Origin: Methanosphaera sp. ISO3-F5
GTDB lineage: Archaea; Methanobacteriota; Methanobacteria; Methanobacteriales; Methanobacteriaceae
Assembly (NCBI RefSeq): GCF_034480035.2
Contig: NZ_CP118754.2
Location: forward strand, 70,271 to 134,270
Length of the DNA stretch: 64,000 nucleotides
Direction of reading: 5' to 3'
This document shows positions 1 through 10,125 of this stretch, piece by piece. Position 1 is the stretch's first letter. Every line of letters begins with the position of its first letter. The position numbers and the translations under genes are program-made. The notes below the pieces were generated by a model. The model did no database searches, was not told the origin of the DNA, and saw nothing but the letters and a program-made list of their open reading frames with translations.

Positions 1-33
1 TTTTTATTATTTTTTTATGGGTTCTATTTTTTT

Positions 34-190
34 TGTGCTACATTTTGTTTTTTGTTCCACATTTTTGTGTGTTTGATTGTCGTGTGCTACAGTTATGTTT
101 TGTGCTACAATAATGTTAAAATGGTGTGCTACATATATATTTCGTAGCACATTTATAATTTTTTGTGCTACTTTATGTTTTTGTGCTACA
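34..190. repeat. TGTNNNACA motif array (left copy)
   Basis: Eight near-copies of a 9-bp near-palindrome occur here. Most read TGTGCTACA, with TGTTCCACA and CGTAGCACA variants, starting at 34, 53, 83, 101, 125, 143, 164 and 182. Neighbouring sites are often 18-19 bp apart, separated by AT-rich spacer. The same motif fills the intergenic regions at 42.2-43.05, 45.15-46.43 and 49.87-50.43 kb. The half-sites TGT and ACA form a dyad, as expected for a dimeric DNA-binding protein. The binder is not identified. Confidence 0.8.
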
Positions 191-793
191 AGTTTTTGGT
201 AATAATTTTTTTTGTTATAGTTCGGTATAACGAAGTAAAAATAAAAGTACCATAAAAAACAAGTAAAAAGGACAAAATTATAACAATCATAAATATATTA
301 TAAATTTAAAGTACATCCTCATTTATTTTCGTCTAAGGCTATCATAAATATCATGAATAATTCAGTATCATTAATAATAATCATGGAAGTTATTATTTAA
401 ATTAGTAATTAGAAGATTATCTTGTATATGATAATCTCTTCTGTTGAGTAAAGTAAGTCTAACATCTCTTCTAAAACTAATTTTTCCCTAAATTATTTAG
501 TGATTGTTAGTTGAGATGATTGTTATGTACAAATCAATCTCCACAGTAGTAATATTATTCTTAAATATTATTAAGATGGTAAATATTCTTAAATTATTTA
601 AGATAGTGTAGAGTCTTACTAGAGTTCTTACTCATGAGAATTCTAACAGTTACAATTCTCTATATTTCCTCGTAAAATTATTAGAAATTGCTTGATTAAG
701 TATGCATAAACTTCTAATTACTAATGTTTACTTTTATTTAAAGATACATATAAAAATTTAATATATTATATCTAGTAATGATTTATCTATCTC
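191..793. other. Intergenic region, no gene seen
   Basis: About 600 bp of AT-rich sequence without a convincing reading frame. It follows the motif array and lies downstream of the minus-strand membrane protein gene. No tRNA, strong hairpin or ribosome binding site was recognised. Confidence 0.5.
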
Positions 794-1486
794 TTATTTT
801 AGATTATATATGGAGACTATTGCTCTGTTTTTTAATAACACGTAGGATGGTATCATCACAACAAGGAATACAAAGAAGAGTATTATCATTAGAATTATGA
901 ATATGTTTATTAGTATGCTTGAAAAGTTTCCTAGAAACATTATAGTCATTATTACTATTAATGTTACTCCTATAATTCCAAGAATCATTATAAATGTTGC
1001 TATTATGAATTCAATGTATGTTATTCCAACTGATTTAATAATTTCAAAGATCTTTGAAAAGTTAAATCCTTCTTTGAACTGTTTATTGTCTATCATAAGA
1101 ACGGTAGCAATTTGGGAGAGGTAGTAGCTTAATAATGATAGTACGATTAATATTGTAAATAGGGTGTAATAATCTACTCTTTCTAGATTAAATGCTATTA
1201 ATATTATAATGATTTCAGGCAGGAAATAGAGTGTTTTTAATATTAGTAGTTTTAATCCGTTGATGATTTTTTCTGTATTTAAAGTAATGTCTGGTAGTTT
1301 GTCCTTATTGTTTATCATCCCATCCATGCAGTTTTCAATAATATGATATGAATAACTTTCTATTAGTATTAGGGGAAATAAGAGTATTCCTATGTAATAT
1401 AGTATTATCTGGTTTTTGTTTGTTCCAACATATTCCAGTCCATCTTTTAATATATCAAATATCATTTTTTTCATCCTTTTTTTCAT
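794..1486 (-). CDS. Multi-pass membrane protein, DUF4013-like
   Basis: A 230-residue hydrophobic protein with roughly five or six membrane segments (about residues 25-42, 75-100, 103-125, 150-180 and 190-220). The N-terminal stretch [20 protein letters not shown] resembles the start of archaeal DUF4013 proteins, whose function is unknown. The gene overlaps the end of the upstream Xre regulator by about 30 bp in another frame, so the two are almost certainly co-transcribed and may be translationally coupled. A regulator followed by a membrane protein is common in small membrane-stress or export modules. The family call is from pattern memory, not a search. Confidence 0.6.
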   Translation of the reverse strand: MKKRMKKMIFDILKDGLEYVGTNKNQIILYYIGILLFPLILIESYSYHIIENCMDGMINNKDKLPDITLNTEKIINGLKLLILKTLYFLPEIIIILIAFNLERVDYYTLFTILIVLSLLSYYLSQIATVLMIDNKQFKEGFNFSKIFEIIKSVGITYIEFIIATFIMILGIIGVTLIVIMTIMFLGNFSSILINIFIILMIILFFVFLVVMIPSYVLLKNRAIVSIYNLK

Positions 1487-1679
1487 CTTCTAATATGAAC
1501 ACTTCTTCTATGTGTTCTTTGTTTAATAATTTTGTTATTTTATATGCCACCAATAGTGATGGATTGTATTTTCCATTTTCAAGCGCGTTTATTGTTTGTC
1601 TTGAAACTCCAACTTTTTCTGCAAAGTCTTTCTGAGTAATTCCGATCTCCTGTCTTAAATATTTAATTCTTGTTTTCAT
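1455..1679 (-). CDS. Xre-family HTH transcriptional regulator
   Basis: A 74-residue protein almost entirely made of a Cro/C1-type helix-turn-helix. Residues 5-60 include [20 protein letters not shown] followed by [10 protein letters not shown], the canonical HTH_3 signature. The tail is acidic and lysine-rich. Short archaeal regulators of this kind (YozG/PF01381-like) usually control adjacent membrane-protein genes. It overlaps the downstream DUF4013-like gene and lies 89 bp after the ABC permease gene on the same strand. It may bind the palindromes in front of the ABC operon, but this is inference. Confidence 0.85.
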   Translation of the reverse strand: MKTRIKYLRQEIGITQKDFAEKVGVSRQTINALENGKYNPSLLVAYKITKLLNKEHIEEVFILEDEKKDEKNDI

Positions 1680-1768
1680 AACTCTTAACCCTATACTTTC
1701 TTAAACATATTTTTGTTTTTATATGTATTTAATAGAATTTAATTTATGAGATGGAACTTTTTTTTAAA

Positions 1769-2500
1769 TTATAATGGTACGTCCTTTTTTATAAAGTATA
1801 TGTATGATACAGCCAATCCTATTACAAATGTTGTTAGTATTATAAGATATGATGTGATATAGTTTGTAGTGTATTCTATTATTTCACCGCTTGTTATTAG
1901 ATATGGACAGCTCCATGGGAAGTACATTCCATATTTGCTTCCTGTGATTATCATATTTGTAAATGTCAACATAGCCCCTCCTATTATTGCAGGTACAAGA
2001 TTAGTTATTTTCATAGTTATAAATACTAATGGTGTGAATGTAAGGTATAATAACATGTTACATAACAACAACTGCTTAAAATTCTCAAGCACAACATTCA
2101 TTGTTATTTCTGTTGTTCCTGCTAAGTATCCAAATGCCAACGCTGAAAGTATTGTTACTACTGTAATAATAAGAACCCATACAAGAAACATGATATATTT
2201 ACCTAATATGAATGATTCTCTTGATGTAGGGGCAGTCAGTACAGTTTTTAAGGTATGTTCATTATATTCTCTACCAAATAAGTATGAAATTATGATTGTA
2301 AATAGCATGATTACAAATATCACACTCGTATACATATAAACTTGATGTAGAAATGTTTCTAATGATATAGTTTGTGAAAATTCCCCAAATTTTGCTGATA
2401 AAAACAAAATAAATGATGGAAATATTGCTCCAAGTATTGTTAATAGAAATATCTTTGATCGTTTAAGCTTTAAAAATTCTATTTCAATAAAATTGTACAT
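1769..2500 (-). CDS. ABC-2 type transporter permease
   Basis: About 243 residues with six predicted membrane spans and the layout of BcrB/NosY-like ABC-2 permeases, including an amphipathic start (NFIEIEFLKLKRSKIF) and FGREYNEHTLKTVL after the second span. An upstream in-frame ATG at 2524 overlaps the stop of the ATPase gene. However, GAGGTGAT lies just before the ATG at 2500, so I chose the latter. Together with the upstream ATPase it forms an exporter. Relatives export peptide antibiotics or drive self-protection; the substrate here is unknown. Confidence 0.85.
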   Translation of the reverse strand: MYNFIEIEFLKLKRSKIFLLTILGAIFPSFILFLSAKFGEFSQTISLETFLHQVYMYTSVIFVIMLFTIIISYLFGREYNEHTLKTVLTAPTSRESFILGKYIMFLVWVLIITVVTILSALAFGYLAGTTEITMNVVLENFKQLLLCNMLLYLTFTPLVFITMKITNLVPAIIGGAMLTFTNMIITGSKYGMYFPWSCPYLITSGEIIEYTTNYITSYLIILTTFVIGLAVSYIYFIKKDVPL

Positions 2501-2520
2501 TATATAATCACCTCTTTTTT

Positions 2521-3441
2521 TCATGCTATTAATTCTATCGGGTTTATTATTCTTGTGAAATATTCTTCTAGGTTTTCTTCATTTAAATTCATTTTCTTAA
2601 CTCGTATATCATTTTTAACAAATATTTCATTTATTTTATCTCTAAGGTTAATATTTGTGTATAAAAAGATTGTATTTGATTCAACAATATTATAGTCTGT
2701 AATTTTATGTAATCCCATATCTTCAAGTATTGTTGTTGCTTTATCTATGTCTGAAACTTCAAATTCCACGTTTTTGTTTAACTGTTCATGTAATTCTTCT
2801 TTTGTTAGTTCAGTTATTAGTTTTCCATTATCCATTACGCCAATTACATCTGCAATGTTTTCTATTTCACTTAGTATGTGACTTGAAATTAATATTGTTG
2901 TATTATTTTCCTTTGACATTTTCTTTAACAATCTTCTAATTTCCTTTATACCTATGGGATCAAGTCCATTTATGGGTTCATCAAGTATTAACAGCTCGGG
3001 CTCATGCATTATTGCTGCTGCTATACCCAATCTTTGCTTCATACCCAATGAAAAATTTTTGTATTCTTTTCTACTATTATCTAATGATACTGTATGTAAT
3101 ATTTCTTTTATCTTTTCTTTTTGGTAGTGTCCTCTTATTTTAGCTATAATTTCCAGATTTTCTTCTGCCGTAAGGTTCTCATAGAATCCGGGTGTTTCAA
3201 TTATAGCTCCTATTTTCTTGTATGTTTCATTGTTTGGTTTACTTCCGAAGAGCATTATTTCACCATTAGTTTCTGTTGCAAGGTTTAACAGCATTCGCAT
3301 CGTGGTTGTTTTTCCGGCCCCATTTTTTCCTAGTAAAGCATATATTTTTCCCTTTTCTACATTCATGTAGATGTTGTTAACTACTTTTTTGTCTTTATAT
3401 TTTTTTGTCAAGTTTTTTGTTTCAATAACATATTCTGTCAT
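2521..3441 (-). CDS. ABC transporter ATP-binding protein, BcrA-like
   Basis: A 306-residue ATPase. Walker A is GKNGAGKTT near residue 38, the signature is FSLGMKQRLG near residue 130, Walker B and the catalytic Glu are LLILDEP near residue 150, and the H-loop is SSHILSEIE. The C-terminal ~90 residues match the accessory domain of bacitracin/lantibiotic-type exporters. It is the first gene of an operon with the permease. Its promoter region carries a TATA-like box and two perfect 14-bp palindromes. Start ATG follows AGGAGATG. Confidence 0.92.
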   Translation of the reverse strand: MTEYVIETKNLTKKYKDKKVVNNIYMNVEKGKIYALLGKNGAGKTTTMRMLLNLATETNGEIMLFGSKPNNETYKKIGAIIETPGFYENLTAEENLEIIAKIRGHYQKEKIKEILHTVSLDNSRKEYKNFSLGMKQRLGIAAAIMHEPELLILDEPINGLDPIGIKEIRRLLKKMSKENNTTILISSHILSEIENIADVIGVMDNGKLITELTKEELHEQLNKNVEFEVSDIDKATTILEDMGLHKITDYNIVESNTIFLYTNINLRDKINEIFVKNDIRVKKMNLNEENLEEYFTRIINPIELIA

Positions 3442-3501
3442 GGATTATACATCTCCTAATTTTGATTCAAATCCTGTTTTTATATTATTGTGCACAAAAT
3501 A

Positions 3502-3566
3502 TTTTGATATCAAAAATGTAAAATATTTTTTACATATGTAAAGATTATTTGACATCATATATAAAG
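3502..3566 (-). promoter_or_regulatory. TATA box and palindromic operators of the ABC operon
   Basis: On the minus strand a TATA-like sequence, CCTTTATATATG, lies at 3555-3566. About 25 bp downstream, where transcription should begin, is a perfect palindrome TTTACATATGTAAA (3529-3542). A second one, TTTTGATATCAAAA, lies at 3502-3515. Palindromes overlapping the start site suggest repression by a dimeric regulator, perhaps the Xre protein at 1455-1679. The link is inferred. Confidence 0.5.
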
Positions 3567-3606
3567 GTATGTAAAAAATATACGACATCGAGAAAAAAAT
3601 AAAAAA

Positions 3607-3780
3607 TTAGGAGGTTACTTTCAAACTCATATGCTTAGCATTATACAGGTAGTTATCTGTCTCTAATGAGGTTATTAGTATATCATATGTTCCCTTGTTT
3701 TGTGTTGTTGTGTATTCATAGTTGAATTTTCTATCTGTGCAGTAATGATTATTTTCTTTTCCTGTATTTTCATATCTATG
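3607..3780 (-). pseudogene. Remnant: C-terminus of an adhesin-like protein
   Basis: About 57 in-frame codons without a start codon, ending in DNYLYNAKHMSLKV and a stop. The same ending occurs in the larger adhesin remnant at 4874-6087 (YEYTTTQNKGTYDILIT is shared). Only the last Ig-like domain is left. A HEPN/MNT gene pair now separates the two copies, which suggests duplication or insertion inside an older adhesin locus. Confidence 0.75.
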
Positions 3781-3810
3781 CTATAATAATAAAAATAATA
3801 TTTATATTTG

Positions 3811-4185
3811 TTAGAAGAATTTTTCACATTCAGCTATGAATTCTTCGCATTCTTCCATCTTTTCTAATGCTATTTCTTCAGAGATATAATCTTGTGCTTG
3901 ATAATCTACTTCTTGTCTAAGATCTTGAGTTCTAGCGAAATTTTTATAAATAGTTAAATTAAAACCTTCTTGATGAACAAAATATTGATTAAGTCCATCG
4001 AGTATTCCTTTTTGTTTTCCAGTTTCATAATCTTTTGTAAGTAATAATGCTTTTGCTGTTAAAAGCATAGCATAAAAAAAATGAGTTATTGATTCACTAT
4101 AATAACCATTTTCATATAATAATTTTCCAGAATCAAGTTTTCTTTGAGCTTTAATTCTAAAATCATGAATTTCTTTTTTATGCAA
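3811..4185 (-). CDS. HEPN-domain protein (UPF0332-like)
   Basis: A 124-residue all-helical protein of the UPF0332/HEPN type, recognisable from AQRKLDSGKLLYENGYYSES near the start, DLRQEVDY near residue 90 and the helix ending in EECEEFIAECEKFF. HEPN proteins paired with MNT nucleotidyltransferases act as RNase toxins or toxin-like partners. The usual catalytic Rx4-6H motif is not visible; the equivalent place reads RTQDLRQEVDY. It overlaps the upstream MNT gene by 8 bp, so the two form one unit. Confidence 0.82.
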   Translation of the reverse strand: MHKKEIHDFRIKAQRKLDSGKLLYENGYYSESITHFFYAMLLTAKALLLTKDYETGKQKGILDGLNQYFVHQEGFNLTIYKNFARTQDLRQEVDYQAQDYISEEIALEKMEECEEFIAECEKFF

Positions 4186-4483
4186 GTATAATCCCTTCTC
4201 TTCGTATATTAGTCAAAAATGAATAATCTTTTGTAATCTCATAATGTTTCTGAGTAATTATATGTGCGGATATTAACTCTCTGTAATTATCCAGAATTTC
4301 ATATTTTTCATCAGATATTTTATCTTCAATCAGCTCTCGATTATCAGAAATAATTAATATATCTATATCTGAATCATCATTATCTTCACCTCTGGCTACA
4401 GATCCGAAAAGTACAATTCTTTCAATGTATTTGTTATTAATCTTATTTGCAAATTCTTGAGCAATTTCAATTCTATTTTTCAT
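4178..4483 (-). CDS. MNT-type minimal nucleotidyltransferase
   Basis: A 101-residue nucleotidyltransferase with LFGSVARGEDNDDSDIDILI at residues 25-44, containing the GSx-type strand (G27, S28) and the metal-binding pair D39/D41. In HEPN/MNT modules the MNT partner neutralises the HEPN protein, in studied cases by adding AMP to it. It is translated first and its end overlaps the HEPN start, the usual antitoxin-first order. Function is inferred from family and context. Confidence 0.85.
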   Translation of the reverse strand: MKNRIEIAQEFANKINNKYIERIVLFGSVARGEDNDDSDIDILIISDNRELIEDKISDEKYEILDNYRELISAHIITQKHYEITKDYSFLTNIRREGIILA

Positions 4484-4873
4484 AAAAAATCACTCTTATA
4501 ATAACTTTATTATAATTAATATATAATAAAACTTTTAAATATATTTTTTCATAAAAACGAATGTAAGTCTAAATTTCCTTTTTAATTAAACATAAGATAT
4601 GGAAAAATAATTTTAAAGCTATAACTATTTTTAATAATGTTTATTACCAAAATCAGATAAAATTAGAAAAATCAACTTCTAAACTAATTAACTAAATTAA
4701 TTCATAAAAAAATAAGTATAATGAAATATTTCATTTAAAATTAGACTTTAAATCATATTACTATGATAGTATAAAAAATACTACCCTTTTTATATGATTA
4801 CCCTTTGAAATATGTATCACACTGACTTGAACATATTCTATATAATACTATGATTAAAGTTAGTATTTTAATA
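4484..4873. other. Intergenic region with likely MNT/HEPN promoter
   Basis: AT-rich, no reading frame of note. TATA-like runs at about 4505-4530 could serve the minus-strand MNT/HEPN pair. Nothing else was recognised. Confidence 0.4.
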
Positions 4874-6087
4874 TTATGATAATACTTTCAAGCTCATATG
4901 CTTAGCATTATAGAGGTAGTTATCTGTCTCTTGTGCTGTTATTAGTATATCGTATGTTCCTTTGTTTTGTGTTGTTGTGTATTCATAATTGAATTTTCCA
5001 TCTTTTGGGGTGATGTTGGTATATCTGCTCCTGCTATTTTAATGTTTAATTTACTTCCTGTTATTAGGTTCTTGTTTTTGTCTGTTATATTACCGTTTAT
5101 TGTTATCTTGGATCCTTTGTTTGTGGTGATTGTGGTTTTTTCCAGGTTGATAAATTGGTAGTCCTTGTTGATTTTTAGTGTGGTTGTAGCATTGCGTTGG
5201 TTGTATTTATTGCTTTCTTGTATGTTTATTGTTATTTTACTGTTTGATTGTGTACCTGCTGGTATAGTATAGTTATAGCTTAACATTCCATTGGTGATGT
5301 CTATATTATTTGCTATTGTTTTGTTGTTTAATTGTATGTCTGCCTTTATTGTGTCTTTTACTAAGCTTGCGTTTGTGTTTGTTATGTTGGCTTTGATGTT
5401 TATTTGGTTGCCTATTTTCGTGGTTATTGGTGTTGCTGTTATGCGTATTGTGTTTTTGTTGCTTGTAAAGTTAACACTTCTGTTACTATTATTGTATATG
5501 TTGTCTCCTTTGTAGTTATAGGTGATGTTGTGCTGTCCTTTGGTGTAGTTGTTTTTTAGTGTGTATTTGAATGTTCCTTTTGTCACATTTATTGTTGTTA
5601 TTTTCTTGTTGTCTATTAGTATGTCTACTTGTGTATTTGTATTTGCTTTGTTTCTTGTTATTGAATCCATGATTGTTCCATTAAGTATTATGTTTGAGTC
5701 TATGTATGATTGGATGTTGGATGCTGTTATGTAGCTTCGGCGATTGTTTAGTGTCATGTTTACTGTTTTATAACTGCTTGCATAGTCATTGTTGCTATGT
5801 GCTGTGATATTTACTGTGTATGTGTTATCTGTTAGTGTTGCTGGTAGGTTATAGGTGTATTCTAGTTTTCCATTTATTATGCTTGCATTAAAGCTTGTTA
5901 TATGGTTGTATTTATTGTCTTTTAGTGTGTATATGTCAATTTTTGCTGTTGTGTTGGTTGTTAGTTGTTTTCCATCTGCATCTTGTAGTGTGCTGTTGAA
6001 TGTTACATTTGCATTTTTGTATCCCCATAGTGTTTTCTGGTATAATTCCCAATATCTATTATAAAATTCTTCATCAGTTAATATCTT
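4874..6087 (-). pseudogene. Truncated, frameshifted Asn/Thr-rich adhesin-like gene
   Basis: An open frame without any start codon runs from 6087, beginning after a stop at 6088-6090 with ILTDEEFYNRYWELYQ. It continues through several Ig-like repeats such as NVTFNSTLQDADGKQLTTNT and VDILIDNKKITTINVTKGT. Near 5005-5015 a one-base shift in CCCCAAAA moves the frame; beyond it the sequence KFNYEYTTTQNKGTYDILIT continues to a stop at 4874. The signal peptide and N-terminal half are missing. It is a decayed relative of the five adhesins at 18-35 kb. Confidence 0.8.
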
Positions 6088-6402
6088 TTAAGTATAAATG
6101 AAATTATAGGTAATTAATAGAGGGATAGTACAAATATTTAAATAAGATAAAACGTTTTTCTTTAAATTTATCCATATTTTCTGTCCTTCTTCATCATGTT
6201 ACAGATATTGATCATTTTATAATAGATTACTATAATATTCTACCCTGTTTATAATTTATAATAAAAAATATTAAACAGACTAAAATTAGTGAATCTTTAA
6301 AAATAATAGGAGAAAAGGATAAGCACCATATTATAGATCAAATATTAAAAATAGAATAAAAAAGAGTAAAAAAATGAAATAAAAGAGGTGTGAGAGGATA
6401 AT
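6088..6402. other. Intergenic region, no gene seen
   Basis: AT-rich sequence between two adhesin remnants. No signal peptide or start region that could belong to the truncated 4874-6087 gene was found here. Confidence 0.4.
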
Positions 6403-6423
6403 AGGATGAAGAAAATTCATCCT
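6403..6423. terminator. Hairpin downstream of adhesin remnant
   Basis: A perfect 8-bp inverted repeat AGGATGAA / TTCATCCT encloses a 5-base loop about 55 bp beyond the stop of the minus-strand gene ending at 6476. In the minus direction T-rich sequence follows at a short distance. It plausibly ends or stabilises that transcript. Confidence 0.5.
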
Positions 6424-6475
6424 TTCCTCTGTAGAAAAACAAATCTATTACAAAAAAGTGCAAGGGCACCATTAT

Positions 6476-8611
6476 TTAGACTTTTAATACTGTGAAACTA
6501 GTTCCTTTTTTGTATAAACTATTTTCACCACTAATAATTATTAATTCATACATACCAGGCCTTAAAGTACTGGTAAATGAAACACTTACCTTACCCTTAT
6601 TACTCTTAACATTATTTAATAATGTTTTACCATTAACTTTCAATGCCAATTTAGTAGTGGATACTAATAGTTTTCCTGTTTCATCACGAATAGTTGCCTT
6701 AACAGTAGTTTTCTTGTTCTTAGTTGTTACACTATCAGGAGTAATGAATACTGCTTTTTTCTCTAGTTTAATGCTGCCATTGGTTTCGGTTCTCTGGTAG
6801 TAGTTTCCTCCAAACACTGCAGTTATAGTATATGTTTTTGCACTGTAATCTGATGGAATTGTATAATCCAGTACTGCTTCACCATCAATAACCTTTGCAT
6901 AGAGTGCTTTACCTTTAGCATCTTTAAGTGTTTTACCATTTATTTTGAATACTACTTTATCATTGTTTACACGGTCACCATTACTGTCGAGTACTTTTGC
7001 TCTTAGTGTGATTGTTTGTCCTGCCTTAGCGGTTATACTTTTCTTATCAAGGGTTATCGTGGCTTTTCCTTTGCTGATATTTAGTATGCCTGTCTTATTT
7101 GCTCGACTTGATGTGTATTTTTCGCTTCCAGTATATACTGCTTCCACGTAGGTAGTGTTTTTCATCCATACACTTTGCACTTTATAATTTATACTTGCCA
7201 CACCTTTACTTACATCTGCGTAGATTATGTTTCCTTTTTCATCTTTCAGGGTTTTCCCGTTTACTTTGAATACTACTCTTCCGCCATTTACTATGTTATT
7301 GTTTGCATCTTTTATGTTTGCTGTTATTTTTGTTATGCTTCCTACACTTGATTCTATTGTGTTGATTGTTATCTTTGTGTTTACTGGTGGTTTAGTTAGT
7401 TCACGTATTATAGTGTTTAATTTTTCTATTTCATCATTTTTGTTTTTTAACTGTTTTGTAAGGTCTTGTATGGTGTTGTTAAGTTCGTTTATTGCTTTGT
7501 TGGTTTCTTCTAGTTTTTGTGTTAATTCTTTGTTGGCATTTGTTAAGTTGTTTATTTTCTGGTTTGCTTCTGTTAATTGATTTGTTATGTTCTGGTTTTG
7601 GCTTGTTAAGTTGTTTATTTGTTCTTTTAGTTCTGTGATTATCTTGTCTTTATCTTCTTCTATGTTGAGATTGATTGTTGTCTCTGATGATTTATAATAT
7701 TCTGTTTCGTTAAATTCGGCTTTTATAGTGTATTTTCCTTTTGTTAGTGTTGTATCTGTCATTAATCCGTTGGATATGTTTCTGTTTATATCGCCACTGA
7801 TTTCTATTAATGCATCTTCTACTGGCATGTTATTTGTTGGGTCCATTACTGTGATGTTTATTTGCACGTTACCCTCTGAATTATTGATTATTTCATATTT
7901 TATGTATGTGCTTGCTTTTTGTATCATTGTTAGCGTGTTTTCTTCTTCAATATAATTGTCTCTTTCGTCTACGTACTTGATTGTTAATTCATTAATCATT
8001 GAAGTTGGCTTGTATGGTATTGATACTTTGCCTTCTTCTGGAGTATATTCATTTCTTGTTTCACCTTCAATTAACACTATTTTACCTGATACTTCACTTT
8101 CATCGAGGAAATTTGGTGATACTGAGGCATTAATTCTTATAGGATCTGTAGGTATGGATGTTTCATAGTAATTACTGGTTAAATTAGTGATATTGTTTCT
8201 TAGGAATGTGTTGCCATTTATCACATACTTTCCGTTTCCATTTACTTTGAAGAATTCTTCACTGGCCTGGTTATCATATACCTCGTTGTCCACTAGATCA
8301 ATTTCTCCTCTTGCTTCAAACATGTTTAAAGCTGTGTTATTAATTATATTATTTTTTTCCAGGGTTAATACGGAGTATCTTGAACTTGTTCTGTCATATG
8401 AGTATAGTGCTGATTTAGAACAGTTATTATCTGTGATGTTTGAATTTTTAATTGTTAGGTTTCCCCTATTTAAGTATACAAGGTAAGGGCTTGTTGAATC
8501 AGTTATGCTTACATTATCCCATACTGATTGTGCATTATTATATACTATTGAATTGTTTGAAACACAATCTTTAATGTTTACATTTGTAAGGTTTAATGAA
8601 CTTGAAGCAAT
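6476..8611 (-). pseudogene. N-terminally truncated Asn/Thr-rich adhesin-like gene
   Basis: A continuous frame of about 711 codons opens after a stop at 8612-8614 with no start codon. It contains beta-helix repeats (LNRGNLTIKNSNITDNN, VINGNTFLRNN). Next comes an Ig-like region, then a coiled coil of about 70 residues (EQINNLTSQNQNITNQL onward) and three C-terminal Ig-like domains ending near LRPGMYELIIISGENSLYKK. This C-terminal architecture is shared with the intact proteins at 17976 and 22193. The signal peptide is missing; the open frame abuts the end of the MATE pseudogene, so a rearrangement joined the two. Confidence 0.82.
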
Positions 8612-9959
8612 TTAAACGTTTTAACAACATCTTTATTCTCATATTCTCTATCAAAATCCTTGAATAAATATCTTAAGAACAGATAATACACAATTGCAAA
8701 TATTATCTCAGTAACAGTTATTCCAATCAGGACACAACTACCATCAGACAACACAATATTCAACACATATATTAAAGAGGTTTCCAGACCAATTTTTATA
8801 CAAGTGAACAACAGTGAGTACATACTTTTTCCAAAACCATCCAACATTTTTGAAGAAATAATGGAAAAAGGTATTGAAATCATTATAACTGTTCCAAGAA
8901 TAGCTATCCAAAATATCTCTGTTTGCATGCCCGTAATGGAAAAAAAGCTGAATGCATAATCACGTAAAATTATGAATCCTACCATCACTACAACTGTTGT
9001 TATAACAGATACTTTAAGTGCATATTTATACATCTCATTTAATTCATCAAACTCATGTGCACCAAATAAATGCCCTATAACACTCATTAATGCCCTTCCA
9101 TAACCTTTAATAGGCGAACTCAATAAATTTTTAAGTTTATTTGATGCCGAATAAAGTACAGGTCCAATCTCACCCATTGTCACGAGCAATATTCCATTAA
9201 TGAAAGATGATGAGAAAGCCCATAATCCATCATCCAGAAAATTAGGAAGCGCAACTTTGAAAATTTCAACAAGTATATAAGAGCGGAATTTAAAGTAATT
9301 CAAAGATAATGGAATTTTTGTTCTTCCAGACAAATACATATACAAAAACAATAAAAGGAATCACTGCAGACAAAATAGTGGCATATGACGCTCCTTTAAC
9401 TCCTAAATTCAAATTAAATATAAAAATAGGATCCAATATTATATTTAAAATATTTGATAATACTATGAATATAGTTGGAATTCTTGAATTTCCTTCCGAT
9501 TGTAAAGTTTCAGAGAAAAAATTAACAAACATGAATATATACGCAAAAGCTATAATAGGAATCAAATAATCCCAAACTAAAAGATATGAGTCAGCCGGAG
9601 TTACATTAAATAATATTCCCCGAGCAAATATAGCACAGATTACTATAAAAAACCATATTATATTAGTTAAAATAATTCCATGAATTAATGAATTATAAGC
9701 ACTTTCATAATCCTCAACCCCCATATAACGGGACATCAAAGAATTGGCACCTTGACCAATAGAATCTCCAAATGAAAATATAAGAGAAACAAAAGGGATT
9801 GAAACACCCACTGCAAAAGAAGCATGAATGCTGATTCGTGATATCCAAACCATATCAACAATGCCATAAATAGCATCAAAAATACAGAACACGTATAGGT
9901 ATGCTTAAATGCCAGAAAGATTTTTTAGGCATTGAAACCATATCCATTTTATCATCCAT
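8593..9959 (-). pseudogene. MATE-family efflux transporter, frameshifted
   Basis: Three frames together give one MATE protein. It begins with MDDKMDMVSMPKKSFWHL at 9959. A shift near 9890-9900 leads into FDAIYGIVDMVWISRIS and the first six or so membrane helices. A further shift near 9310 in the AAAAATTCC tract leads into PLSLNYFKFRSYILVEIFK and the second half. MATE proteins are Na+ or H+ coupled multidrug exporters of 12 helices. The end, KTFKLLQVH, reads into the junction with the adhesin remnant. Two frameshifts argue for a dead gene unless they are sequencing errors. Confidence 0.8.
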
Positions 9960-10125
9960 CACTTAACCTCTATATTCTTTCTTAAATATATAATTGTTTA
10001 AAAAATATGTTCCTCGAACAGTGTATACTCAATAGATGGAGTACAACAAAGTTCATTTTAAGCCCGTGAAAGAAAAAATATTATAAAAAAAATAGAGGAA
10101 TGAATTTAATGAAAAATTCAAAAAT

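Noticed and set aside
3468-3480. tRNA-like GATTCAAATCC near the ABC operon
   Set aside because: No acceptor stem or anticodon arm could be found around it.
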